From positions 124,001 to 188,000 of the forward strand of contig LLCB01000021.1 of the NCBI GenBank assembly GCA_001414345.1: DNA of 64,000 nucleotides, read 5' to 3'. Below, one piece after another: positions 13,501 through 24,754 of this stretch. The position numbers and the translations under genes were made by a program. Under the pieces are notes generated by a model. That model saw nothing but the letters and a program-made list of their open reading frames with translations. It was not told the DNA's origin and did no database searches. This DNA is from Hymenoscyphus infarciens. Taxonomy: Eukaryota; Ascomycota; Leotiomycetes; Helotiales; Helotiaceae. How positions within the stretch are numbered: position 1 is the first letter of the stretch; every line of letters starts with the position of its first letter.

Positions 13501-14901
13501 GTACTTTGAAGTCTACTTATAAAGCTATAAGTAAGAATAGCTTTTTAGTATTTATAACTACTTTAGCTTCTATATCTTAGTACTTCTTAATATCTATTAA
13601 ATCTAAAGTATCTCTAGCGTCTTCTTTATTATTATCTATAATCGCGCTAGCTAGAAGTAGAAACTTGTTTAATAGAGCGGAATTCTTTATTATAATATAT
13701 CTAATTAAAGTAGTGTCTTTTTATTATAAGTACTATATATATAGATCGTTAGATAGTTCTTATCCTAGTACCTAGCTATCTTAGTCTTGTTCTCTCTACT
13801 AATTCAATATATTATTACCTAATTATAAAGAGCTATCTTAGTCTTATTCTCCTAGCTAATTTAATATATTATTACTTAAGTATAAGAGAGTAAGGAAGTA
13901 TAAGAATTATACTTTATTATAGATATGTCTAAAAGAGTTTCTTATACTAATCTAGGAAAGAGAAAAAGTAAAAAGGTTAACTTTAGAGGTAAGTATTTAG
14001 TTTAGTTTTATAGTCTTAAAGTCTTATAGAGCTTAGGTCGTTACTACTAGTTTAGAGGTTATAATACTAGAATAAAAGGTATAAGTAGTAAAGGTACCTC
14101 TATTAAAGGTACTAGTAGTAAGTAGTAGTAGTATACTATTTAGAGCTATAGAGGAAGCTAGAGAAGGTAATATTAATAGAAAGCTTTAAAATATTATAAA
14201 GACTAGATTGTCAAGTCTTAATTTATTAAAGAAAGTAGTTCTATCTCTAGTACCTTCCTAAGTAGTAGTTACTCTTACCTAGGGCGTCTTAAGATTAGGC
14301 ACTTCTACTTCTAGGTTAATAGATTAAGAAAGATATAAGGAAGCTAGTAGAGGATTTAAGAGGCTTTAAGAGTAGCAAAGGAAAGGAGATAGAATAGAAT
14401 CCTAAGCTTCTATAATAAGTAAAGGTATCGAGCTTACTATAATATCTAGAACTTCTAAGACTTCTAATACTTCTAGTGCTTCTAAGGCTTCTAAGACTTC
14501 TAGTAAAGGTCTCTTAAATAGTAGAGTTAGCGCCTTTATAAATCTACTATTTATTTAATATTAACCGTTCTTGTTATATATTCTAATACTAAGAGATTTA
14601 ATACTCTTATTTCTTAGTATATAAGTTATAGTCTATAGAGTAGAGCGAATTAAGGTATAGAAGAGTAGTGCTTTATATTATACTTACTATTAATCGAGCT
14701 TCCTAAAAGACGGTTATATACTCTATATAAGGTTATACTAGTATAGGCTAGTATTCGATTTAAGTATATAAGTATAAGATTATAGTAGAGGCGAGAAGTA
14801 GAAGTAAGAATTAGTAGATATACGATAGAGTATATATAGAAGCGCGAGGGTTCGTTATTTAATAGAGGCTTATCTAGAATCGAATTATAGTATTACTACT
14901 A

Positions 14902-15094
14902 TATTATAAGATAGTTATATTAAACATAGTTTTATTATCTTACCTTAGTTAAGGCTTAAAAGAAAGGTAGATTTAATATAATTAATTATAGTATATAAAA
15001 CGTCTAAAGAGAGAAGAGAGCATAAGATGCTCGAAGCTATCTATAGGTTCCTCTGTCTATAAGCGCCAAGAGTCACGTGGTGCACCCTATAACA
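14902..15094 (-). repeat. gypsy LTR (5' LTR of the minus-strand element)
   Basis: This is the second 193-bp LTR copy. Here the inner half (14902 to about 15015) is RIP-converted, and the outer ~75 bp keep CpA and TpG, including CACGTGGTGCACC, as in the solo LTR at 48.2 kb. Position-by-position differences from the left copy are essentially transitions. Confidence 0.9.
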
Positions 15095-15449
15095 AGAAAG
15101 AACATAATGATATTCTAAGAGAGATTACTACGAAGGAAGCTCCGAAGACTAAGTAGAAGCTTAATAGAACCTAAACACACTAGGGAATAGACAATTCAAC
15201 TATATCCTCGATAGCGGAAGCTAAAGCCAAAATCAAGACACGTTCTAATAATCCCACTGAATAGGCTGCCGCTGAAGATTTAAAGGATTTGAGAATTACT
15301 AATAAGAAAGAAGAATCTCTACCGGCGGTAAAGATAGCAGTTAGTAAGCGTGTACTTGAAACCTTGTAAGCATTGTTTCTAAAGCTGAATTTCGAAGAGA
15401 GAATAAGAAGTATTAACTAGACTACGTTCGTTCAATTAATAGCAGAAAT
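15095..15449 (+). pseudogene. middle segment of the LTR-split host gene
   Basis: This 355-bp island of normal composition lies between the two retrotransposons. Joined to the left segment at the AGAAA duplication, its frame continues (KEHNDILREITTKEAPKTK) with several TAG/TAA stops, then SLPAVKIAVSKRVLETL, NFEERIRSIN and TTFVQLIAEI up to the copia insertion. Its last five bases, GAAAT (15445-15449), are the copia target duplication. Confidence 0.7.
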
Positions 15450-15602
15450 TGTAGAACGGTATAGTAAGTAGAACCTATATTATATTACTTGAGAAGTCTC
15501 TCTTAGAGGGATACTCCTCTTCTTATATAGGTACATAATCTAGGAGGCTAGAGAGACAATATTATAGCGTATTATAAGGAGTATATACTATAATATTTAA
15601 TA
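15450..15602 (-). repeat. copia LTR, 153 bp (3' LTR)
   Basis: It begins TGTAGAACGG and ends TATTTAATA on the plus strand, and is the partner of 23044-23196. The GAAGAGGAG polypurine tract sits directly inside it, at 15603 onward as CTCCTCTTC. Confidence 0.9.
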
Positions 15603-15899
15603 CTCCTCTTCGATCCTATAACTTCTAAAGCTATACTATCTTATCTTTAATAAACCTATAGCTAAAACCTTTAAAGGATTAAGAGCTAGAGAAGAATAAA
15701 TAAGTATCGGTTATACTAAGACTTATAATTATCTCCTTCTTCTAAGCTATATATAAATAGAGTCTATAAAGAGGAGCTTCTTCTAGTAGACTTCTTTAGT
15801 TGTTTTTATATAACTAAGAGTTACTTATACTTAGTAGACTTCTTTAGTTATAAATATAAAAAGAAGGAAAAAGAAAAAAAGAAAAAGAGTATTATAACT

Positions 15900-16330
15900 C
15901 CTCTAGAAGTTATACCGACGTATTAGTCTTATTATTATCCTTAAATTCTCTATTAGTAGTATATACTAAGATATCTCTTATAGTTAAGTTATCTAGTATA
16001 GTATTAGCTTTACTAGTATAGCCTAAGATCTAATATAGATTAGATCTCTATTTAAGGTTATACTTTACGTATTCTAGTAAGTATTTAAGTATACTAGCGT
16101 ATAGCTTAGTTATACTATGTCTTTTAGGCATATCTATACTAGGCTTAACCCTTATCTTTATTAAGCTATCTATATATATAAGATATTCTCTACTATTTAC
16201 CTTCCTTAGTCGCTATAGTTCTAGAAGTTATTCTACTATTAGTGCTTTACCTACTAATAGCCTAAGTACTATTTTAACAGCTTTAGGTATAGGTATAAGA
16301 GTCTTCTAATATAGTAGAGGCGGTGTTTTA
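15900..16330 (-). pseudogene. extra minus-strand ORF remnant in copia 3' region
   Basis: A readable frame on the minus strand carries PKAVKIVLRLLVGKALIVE, REYLIYIDSLIKIRVKP and RDILVYTTNREFKD, with a few TAG/TAA stops. I recognise no family. It lies beyond the conserved end of copia RNase H, so it is not part of standard pol. Confidence 0.35.
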
Positions 16331-16399
16331 AGTTAAGAACGTTTTAGTAATAAGGGCCTAGCTTCTAGGCTAGGTGGTCTTATAGTGGCGAGATAGGAG

Positions 16400-17480
16400 C
16401 AGCTTTACTAGGATGCCTTTTAACATATTAATCCCTAACTAGAGACTCTACTAGATGCTATACTAAGAGTACGACTTTAGCTTTAGCTACGTAAGCTTTC
16501 GTACTCTTTAGATACTATAAGATAACTACTACTAAAAAACTTAATAGACCTAAGCTTAGAGAGTATAATACTAAAGGCAAAGCGTTTACTTTATAGATAT
16601 TCGTTAGTCTAAAGCTATTTATCTATTTAGTTAAGGTAAAGCTAGTCTATAAACTACGTTATTATCTTACGTAGGCATTAGCTATTCTAATTCCCTAGGT
16701 TTATACTATATATACTAAGTACCTATATAGAGTTAAGAGTACACTTAGTAGTAAGTCTTCTCTCTATCTTAATATATTTAATAAGACGCTACTATATATC
16801 TATTAGTTCTAGTTAATAGACCTGTTTCTATTAAAAGTAGTTAGTAGTATTTATATTAATAATAAGTAGTTAAAAACTAAGGGTTTACTTTTATAGAATA
16901 GCGCCTTAGACGTACTATAAGCTTATATACTAGTTAAGGTTTATAACTAGCCTTTTGCTTTTAGTATAGAAGATACCTAAGCAGGCCTTTTAGCTTTTAA
17001 GAAGAGGCTCTTCTAGAAAGTTAGTAAAGACTCTAAATTTCTATATATTAGAGACGGTATAGTTAGTTCTTTCTTAGCTATTAGCGAAGCTAATAAGGTA
17101 GTAGAACGATTACTATAGTAATCGTAGCTTACTAACAAGGATACCTAGATAGTAGAGTTTATAGTATTTATTACTAGCTAGTAGTATCTACTAATATATA
17201 TATATGTCTTTAAAAGTAGACTCGTTACTAAGTATACTTAGTAGTAGGACTTCTAGTATAAGAAGGTTAATACTTTATATACGCTAATTATTAAAGTCTT
17301 TAGCGTATTTAGTAGTTATATATAATAAATTAGTACCTAGAACGAGGTTTAGTAGCTTTACTAGAGTAAAGATATATCTTAATATAATAAGTAGAGCTTT
17401 ATAAATAAAAGAGAATAAAGAGATTATATAAGATATAAGTAAGGCTTAGATATATATATCTATTTACTAAAGTTGCTTTT
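16400..17480 (+). pseudogene. opposite-strand ORF remnant inside the copia element
   Basis: On the plus strand, against the direction of pol, about 350 codons can be read in one frame with some 16-20 stops. These are mostly TAG, as from CAG. Segments include LNRPKLREYNTKGKAFTLQ, VSKDSKFLYIRDGIVSSF and AISEANKVVERLL. No domain is recognised. Antisense ORFs between pol and the 3' LTR are known in some plant LTR elements. Captured host sequence is the alternative. Confidence 0.4.
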
Positions 17481-17649
17481 TTTAGATAGCTAGCTAAAAA
17501 TCCAGTGGTTAGTATAGACAGGTACGTAAGGTTATAACTTTTTAAGTATATATTATATATAGCTAAGATTTAGGTTAGAGCTATTAAGCTCTATAGTAAT
17601 TTAGATAGTAAAGAGATATTTTATCTATAATTAGAATTTATAATATTAA

Positions 17650-20600
17650 GTATTATTATATAACTTCTCTATAATTAAGAAAAATAGATTTTAGAAGACC
17701 TTGATTAACTTCTAGAATATAATAAATTTAGCTTAGTTAAGAGACTTTGTAAAGCCGTCGGCTACTTACTTTTTAATAGAGGTATACTATAGCTTAATAA
17801 TTTTACCGTTAATTATTTCACCCTAGTAGTACTACTAAATATTAATATACTTTATATAAGTATAGTAGACTCTAGAGTTTTTAGTAAGAGCTATAACACC
17901 TTAGTTATTATAAAAGATTACTATAGCTATAGGAGATATATACTAGTTATAGTAGACTTACCTAAGGAATTTTTATAGCTATACTACTTCCTTAGTAGCT
18001 AAGGTTTACCTAATATATTCTAATTTATAAGATAAGAGTATAATAGTTGCTTATCTTTTAGATAACTAGCTAATAGCTCTACTACTAATATTAAAGACGT
18101 ATTTAGAGGTCGATCTTCTTATATCGTAGTCCTCTACCTAGTCTACGTTAGTATATTCTTAGAGTTCTTTTAGTAGTCCTTAAAAGCTTAGACAAAGGCT
18201 TAAAGTCTCTTTAAAATACTATAGAATACGTTTTACAGTCGTTATATAATACTTATTAGAATTAGAGGCAAACCTACTTATAACTAATATAGTATATACT
18301 ATATCTAGTTAAGTACCTAGTATAGTATATATTAGAGAGCTTATAGTAGATTAGTATCTACGTCTAAATTCTAATATAGCTTTATAGAGCGCTTCTACTA
18401 GGATTATATACTTTAGTAAAGTCTCTATTAAGGTATCTATACTTTTAGTATTACTAAGCCTAAACTCCTCTAAGACCTTTTCTAGGTATCTATGTTATAA
18501 TAGTTTTAGTAACCTTTTAGCATAGTCGCGTTCTACTTTCATACCTAGGTAGAAGCTATATAGTTCTAAGTCTAATATTTTAAACCTTTTACTTAAAGCC
18601 TTCTTGATTTCCTTAATATACTTTTTATTAGATCTAGTAATTAGTAGGTTATTAACGTAGATAGCTATAATAGTACTATTACTATAGTAGAAGATACTAG
18701 TATCTAAGTCGATAGATAAGAAGCTAATAGTTTTTAGAAAGTCTACTAATATAGTATACTAGACTCGAGGTACTTACTTAAGACTATATAAGGCCTTCTT
18801 AAGCTTATATACTCTACTAGTCCTATTATTATAGCTCTTTAGCTATTCTATATAAATATTAATATTAATATTTTTATAAAGAAAAGTAGTCTTAACATCT
18901 ATTTATTTAATCTCTTAATCTAAAGTAGTAGCAATAACGAAGATTACTTTATAACTTATAAATTTAATAATAGATATAAAAGTTTTAAAGAAGTCGATTC
19001 TCTCTTTTTATTTAAAGCTCTTAATTACGTAGTAAGCTTTATAACAAGTAATACTACTATTATCTTCTCTTTTATATTACTATACTTATTGCTTATATAA
19101 GACTTTTTAATCCTTAGAGCAATTAACTATTCTTTATATACTATTATCTATTAGTAAATTATATTCTTCTTAGATAGCTAGTTTCTAGAAGTACTACTAG
19201 CTACTCTAGTAAGCTTCTTACTAGGTTTTAGGTTTATAAAGCTCTATTAGTTTTATAGCGCTTATAAAAGCGTATCTAGCAAAGAAGGCTTAGACTTCTT
19301 CCTTATTATTAGAGCTAGGTAGTAGTGTTAATTCGCTATTAAAGCTTTTACTAATATTAGCGTTTATAACCTATTATACTTATAATACTTCTATTATAGT
19401 ATATCTCTAATTATTTACTAGAGCTAGAAAGATAATATCTAAGACTTCTCTTAAGACGTTATACATTTCCTAGAACTTCTATTCTCTAGTAACGCTTTAG
19501 ATAATCCGTTACAGAGGCGCTAGTTATAGCTTAGGTTATAGCGCTAGTATAGAGCTAGATTTCGCTAATTATACTACTCTTATAAAGAGGTCAAAGGTAT
19601 AATCGTCGGTACTATTAGTAGCTATCCTTTTCTATAAAGTTAGTGCTTTTATTAATATTAGTAGCCTTATAAGCTTCTTTTAGCGAGGTTTGTCGTCGTT
19701 ACTACGTTTATTACTTTCTAACTTAGAGAGGTAGTACCTTTTAGTACTATGTAGGTTAAAGTTAGTAGGTATTCGTTCTTTAATATAAACGTTGCTTACT
19801 CTTATTACTTTACTATTAAAGAGAAGTATTCTATAGATAATATCCTCTTTATATCTAATTAGAATACCTTTATTTGCTCTTACTTTAAGCTTCTTTTTCT
19901 TATACTCGATTATAGTCTATGCCTTAGAACCTAGAATATAAAGGTAATAGCTCTTAGAGGCGTATTTATTAATAGCTTTATAAAGTGTTTTATATTCTAA
20001 TAATTGATATAGGCTATAATTAGTAAGATACTATATAGTTTATATAACCTTTAGCTATTAGTTGTTTAAGATTCTTAAGATATATATTAAAGTAGATGTC
20101 TTTTATTAAAGTATTTAGCTATGTCTTTTAGCTCTTCTATTCTAGCTTAGATAGTAAGCTATTATTAGCTTAATTATAATACCTTCCTTTTAATAGTATT
20201 CTTAGAAGAGTCTTAAGAAGAATAGTTCTCCTCTATCTGCTTATACTTAGTAGATTTTAGTATTTCTATATTTAAAGTATATCTTAAATTTAAGAAAGAA
20301 GTCGAAGGCTTCTCTCTTTTCTTTAAAAGCCTTAGTATACCTAAATTTAGTTTTATTATATATAATATATATAAAGTAGCGTTCCCCTAAACTACTATTT
20401 ATAGAGATTAGGCTATAAAGATTAAAGTATACTAGGTCTAGTATATACTAGCTAGGCTTAATACGATTTCTATAAGTAGATTTAGCTTTTATAGCTCTAA
20501 AGACGTATACTTAATAGGTTAATTTATAATCTTCTAAAAGCTTATTAAAGTCTATACTAACTAAGACCTCTAGTAGTCTCTTAACGTTTAATTCCTCTAT

Positions 20601-20650
20601 ATAACTAAGTCGCTTATACTAAAGGAGTAACCTAGAGTCTAGGCTATAAG
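17650..20650 (-). pseudogene. Ty1/copia pol remnant (integrase to RNase H)
   Basis: Reading on the minus strand, the GAG-pre-integrase block appears at about 20640-20560 as HKRLSYIEELNVKRLLEV-like sequence. The reverse transcriptase catalytic block is IAIYVNNLLI at about 18670-18645 (YVDD changed to YVNN by G-to-A). The typical copia C-terminus VADGFTKSLNQ is at about 17750-17720. Order and spacing fit Ty1/copia (integrase before RT). Stops and Asp-to-Asn changes show it is dead. Confidence 0.85.
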
Positions 20651-23043
20651 CTACTATTATAATTTATTAGTAGGCTACGAGCGCTATAGTACTATAGTTA
20701 GGTCCTCTCTTAGAATCTAGTATAGAGATAAAGACTAGAAATAGCTTTCGTATATCTAGAGAGTAGATATTACCTTACTTCGTAGACGTAAATCGTTCTT
20801 AGCTAATATTAAACTAGAGCTTAAAAGATTTCTTTATCTAACCTTAGTTATAGCCCTTCTCTTCTAGCTGTTCTATTAAAATAAGGTTATATCCTAGCTA
20901 TAGGATATAGCGAACGTTTAGAAGAAGAATAGCCTTAGTTCTAGTAAAGATTTTTATAAAGCTAATACCTACTAGGGTATATACTAAGCTCTTAATATTA
21001 GTAATAGGTTTTATATTAAGTAGATTCTTATATTTAGTAAATAGTAAGCGGTTAGTAATATAATAACAAGAGTACTCTATATTAAGTAGCTATCCTGTCT
21101 AAAGATTAAACTTAGCTCTTTTAAGGTTACTTAGTTCTATTACTACTACTACTAGAGCTATGTTAATAGACGCTCTTCTAAAGATTAGTAGTTAATTAAT
21201 AAGAGGTATAGAGAGTTATTTATAGAGTTTATTAAAGACGTCTATTACTATTACTCTATAAGTATATAGCGCTAAGGTATTATTATTAGAGTTATCTTAT
21301 ACTCTAGGTTTTCGCTCTCTTTTACCTTTATCTTTTCCTTTAAGCTTAGTTATTTTACTCTTAGAGCTTAATCGTTATATTAGACGCTTCTTAAGATATT
21401 TAGTATAGTAGTTTATTTCTAAATATCTATTTTTATTATAGAAGTTATAGTAATTAATAATACACTAGTATGCTAGTAAGGCGAGTAGTAAAAGAGCTAT
21501 TACTATTACTACTATTACTATTATTACTATATATTAGTTATTTTCTTAAGTTATACGCTTCTCTTTAGTAATAGTAGTATTAACGAGTTTAGTAAAGAAG
21601 ACTATCTAAATTAGGTTATTCTCAACACCTATATTATAAGCTATAATAAAGGTTTAGTTTCTTTAGAAATCTACTATATAATTAGTATATAAAGAGTTAA
21701 GACCGTCTATAAATTTTAAGACTATATCTAGATCGGTCCTTTTAGTATCTTTAGAGATTTAGACTAAGTTAGTATTAAGGTTAAGAAAGGCAGTAGTATA
21801 TTCCTTAATTAATTTATAGCTTTTAAGTTTAAAGCGTTAGAATTAAAAGGTAAGGTTAATAAGTATACCTATACTCTAAGATTAGTATAGTCCTTTTAGC
21901 TTATTTATTAGCTCTTTAAGAGTTATATAGTTTTCGATCTCTGTTAACGTAGTAGAGTCTAGGCATATATATATAGTAGTCATAGCTTATATTATTCTTC
22001 GCTAGTATTTAGCTATTCTTCTTATAAATTAAGCTAGAGTCTCAAGGCCTAGTTCGGCTTTAATAAAGGTAATATTAGTATAGTAGTTATTATATATACT
22101 AATAACGATCTATTCTTCTACTCTATACTTAAATTCTTACTAGTTATTAGACCTAAGTTCTAGGACGTATATAGTAATAAAGATACCTAAGGCTCTTTCT
22201 AAAGTAGATATCTCTTTTTAGACGTTATTATAGATATAAGAGTATCTAAGCTATTAGAGTATATTCTTTAACGTTTATAAGTTCTTACTTAAAGACTAAA
22301 GAGTTTAAGGTTCTAATTTAGAGATAGAGGTAGTATAGCGGTTTTAGGAAGCTCTTCCTCTACGTTGCTTTATTTAGAGTCTAAGTAGTTAGAGTTAGAC
22401 GAGTCGTCTAAGTCTTCGAAGGTATTTAAAGGTTACTCTTATAAGATACGTAGAGTATAAGAATAATCGGTTTTAGCGTAAAAAAGGCGGACGGATATAT
22501 CGTTAATATCTTTAAGAAAGCTTTCTTAGAGAAAAGATAGAATAAAGTTAGTAAATAATTCTTATAAGTAAGTTTTAGAAGAATATAAGATACTAGGTAT
22601 AAGCGCTTATTTATTATCTTTTAGAATAGAGGTAGGTATTATAGAGAGTATTATACTTATATTAGTAAGTTAAGATTAGATTCGAGTAGTCTAGTAAAGA
22701 GGTTTTTTAGTAATAAAGTAAGAGGTTAACATATAGTATTAGTAATGTTATTTAATACTAAAAATATTAAATATAAGGTTTTTACTAGAGCCTAGAGTAT
22801 GCTTAAACACCTAAGATCTTATCTTAGTACTTATTTTAGTAAGATCTTCGTACTTAAGAAATACGTTATCTTCTTTATTATAGAGTAAAGTTAGAGCTGT
22901 CTAGAAATCTTTAAAGTTTCTATAGAGTCTCTATAATATATATACTATAAAGCGTTAGTAAGTTCTATTCTTAGCTTATTAAGGACTTAGCTTTATATAT
23001 AATAAGTTATTAGTAGTTAGTGTAGAATTCCGAGCTTATAACC

Positions 23044-23196
23044 TATAGAACGGTATAGTAAGTGGAACCTATGTTATATTACTTAAGAAGTCTCCCTTAG
23101 GGGGATACTCCTCTTCTTATATAGGTATATAATCTAGGAGGCTGGAGAGACAATATTATAGCGTATTATAGAGAGTATATACTGTGATATTTAATA
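23044..23196 (-). repeat. copia LTR, 153 bp (5' LTR)
   Basis: It begins TATAGAACGG (TG changed to TA) and ends ATATTTAATA on the plus strand, followed by GAAAT. It keeps more TpG than the left copy, notably toward its host-facing end (GGCTGGAGAG, CTGTGATA). Confidence 0.9.
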
Positions 23197-23397
23197 GAAA
23201 TAGGTTTCGTTGCGAAACAATCGCATAGCTCTGAGTATTCGTTTGAACTAACTCCAGATTGCAAGTGGTATAGAAGTGGTAAAATTGTATTTCATAAACC
23301 CCACCCGGAACTCAAATATGCGGCGTGGAGGTTGCTTAGGATAGGAAAGCGGATGCCTAAGTGGTTTAAGTAGATGCGGAAACATTTGAGCTATTAG
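23197..23397 (+). pseudogene. 3' segment of the LTR-split host gene
   Basis: Across the GAAAT junction the frame continues as GFVAKQSHSS, then VFHKPHPELKY, LRIGKRMPKWFK, a TAG at 23371 in place of a probable Trp, and a plausible natural stop at 23395-23397. The FHxPHP block followed by a GKR-Trp-Phe stretch is, from memory, a recurrent C-terminal block of fungal hypothetical proteins, which agrees with the N-terminal motifs at 0.5 kb. Function is unknown. Confidence 0.65.
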
Positions 23398-23409
23398 ATA
23401 GCAGGTAAA

Positions 23410-24295
23410 CTGGATAAGAGCAGCTAGTTGAAGGAATGTAGTTTTTGTACAATATCTAATACTCTACTAAAGCTTTGGTCCGATGCCCTTTACAGAGACC
23501 CCGATTACTTAAGAGCCTGTTTAGCTCGTACATATCTAGGATATACACCACCAAAAATCAAGCGGTAATATATATATATATATACACCAATTCTATATAT
23601 ATACTAGTGTTTAGCATACATATTTAAAAGTAATATAAGTCTCTCGTTTAACCTTATATATCTTAGTATATATATAAATAGGATATATACTACTAAAAAA
23701 AGATTTAGACCTCTAGAGATATAAAACTTTATATATATATATGTTTTCTTACTACTATTAAGATACTCATCTATACTACTTACTAAAGATATATATAAGA
23801 ATATACACCACGAGCTAAATAATTACTTAATATATAAAGAAACAATTAAGAAACAATTTATAATATATACTAACTTATACGAGGTCACTATTTAAGACAT
23901 CTCGTCAAATATCCATGTATATATTTAACAAACAGGCTCTAAAACCGTGACATCGACTCCGATTCTACTCAGAGCTCCCTACGCTAGGATCTATTATCAC
24001 TTTCTAGATAGTCTCCCTGGTGTCAAAGCGGAAATTGAATCCTTCCGCTGCAACAATTACCTATGGGATTGGTAGACTAGGAAAGTTGATATCACCTAGT
24101 GGATGTCTATATTATTTCAGTTCAATCCACGATCCCTCGCCATATTCGAAATGTTACTTTTAAGAAAGTTCATTATCTAACAACTGCTATTAGGCAATTA
24201 TGTGGAAGCTGATCTGTCATACGGAGGTTGTGCCTAGAAGTTTTGTAACAACCAGGGTGTAGGATCGTATAGGGCTCTCAAATGAACTTGAAATA
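23410..24295 (+). pseudogene. second degraded coding remnant carrying a MITE
   Basis: After the stop at 23397 coding-looking sequence continues (CSFCTISNTLL, LWSDALYRDPDYL) to the MITE at 23513. Beyond the MITE it resumes at 23943 in a frame giving TPILLRAPYARIYYHFLDSL, AEIESFRCNNYLWDW and WMSILFQFNPRSLAIFEML, with several TAG/TAA stops, to TGA at about 24290. Precise MITE removal leaves a one-base frame difference, so either a frameshift or an exon border lies there. It may be a separate dead gene; no family is recognised. Confidence 0.35.
23513..23939. mobile_element. PIF/Harbinger-type MITE, 427 bp
   Basis: The terminal inverted repeat GAGCCTGTTT/AAACAGGCTC is flanked by the 3-bp duplication TAA (23510-23512, 23940-23942). 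The interior is AT-rich (ATATATA runs) and non-coding. Its termini resemble the MITE at 37.05 kb (GGGCCTGTTTGG). A TWA target duplication is typical of PIF/Harbinger. Confidence 0.75.
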
Positions 24296-24754
24296 ATAAA
24301 AATTCACGAAACAAAGAGTATTTGAATTAACTTCAAGGCTTGATTTATTTTTATAAAATAGTTAAATTAAAACTAAAATTTATATGAATTTCATGACTTT
24401 TCATATATTTTGGGTGGGTAGGGGGGTGCCAAAGGTTTAATTCACGTAATAAAACTCTATAGTTAATACTTAGATAGCAAGTGAAAACCACTGGTTTAGG
24501 CTTATACGTAACACAGATAATTATTAATCCCGGTCAAACGATTTCATATAAATTTCGTAAAACATTTCATGAAGTTATACTAATTATACTATATAAAGTA
24601 AATTATCTAATAAATATAAGAAACGAATGGTAAATTCAAAGGTGTTTTTCATAGAGTTCATTTAGTGGGCCTAGCCCCAACTGATAACAAAGGGGAGAGT
24701 CACCTGCCTATTCCTCGAAGCAGCTCCTTTTCTTTATCTTGTTTGACCTTACCC
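24296..24754. other. AT-rich intergenic sequence
   Basis: I see no gene, RNA or repeat structure here. It contains the 3' flank of the amidoligase-like gene. Confidence 0.5.

Larger units (their letters stand above)
1313..15094 (-). mobile_element. RIP-mutated Ty3/gypsy LTR retrotransposon, 13.8 kb
   Basis: Two 193-bp direct repeats (1313-1505 and 14902-15094) bound the element, flanked by the 5-bp duplication AGAAA (1308-1312, 15095-15099). Reading on the minus strand, the LTR runs from TGTTATAGGG to CCTGTGATA. Just inside the 5' LTR (14901 downward) lies a primer-site-like stretch starting TAG TAGTAAT, with ATTCGAT where a tRNA T-loop complement would sit. Reverse transcriptase and RNase H remnants at 9.5-10.5 kb identify the superfamily. 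CpA and TpG are nearly absent inside while TpA abounds, so the element is a RIP relic and cannot encode protein. It is roughly twice the usual 5-7 kb length; the surplus lies mainly between the end of pol and the 3' LTR (about 1.5-7.3 kb). Confidence 0.9.
15450..23196 (-). mobile_element. RIP-mutated Ty1/copia LTR retrotransposon, 7.7 kb
   Basis: Identical-length 153-bp LTRs (15450-15602, 23044-23196) are flanked by the GAAAT duplication (15445-15449, 23197-23201). In minus orientation, the base run after the 5' LTR is GGTTATAAGCTCGG, close to the complement of an initiator tRNA-Met anticodon arm, the priming site known for copia-type elements. The purine tract GAAGAGGAG directly precedes the 3' LTR. 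Pol motifs are present at 17.7, 18.65 and 20.6 kb. About 2 kb between the end of pol and the 3' LTR is extra. The interior is RIP-saturated and non-coding now. Confidence 0.92.

Noticed and set aside
1313..23196. CRISPR-like or satellite array explanation for the AT-rich block
   Set aside because: LTR pairs, target duplications, primer sites and pol motifs explain it; there are no regular spacers.
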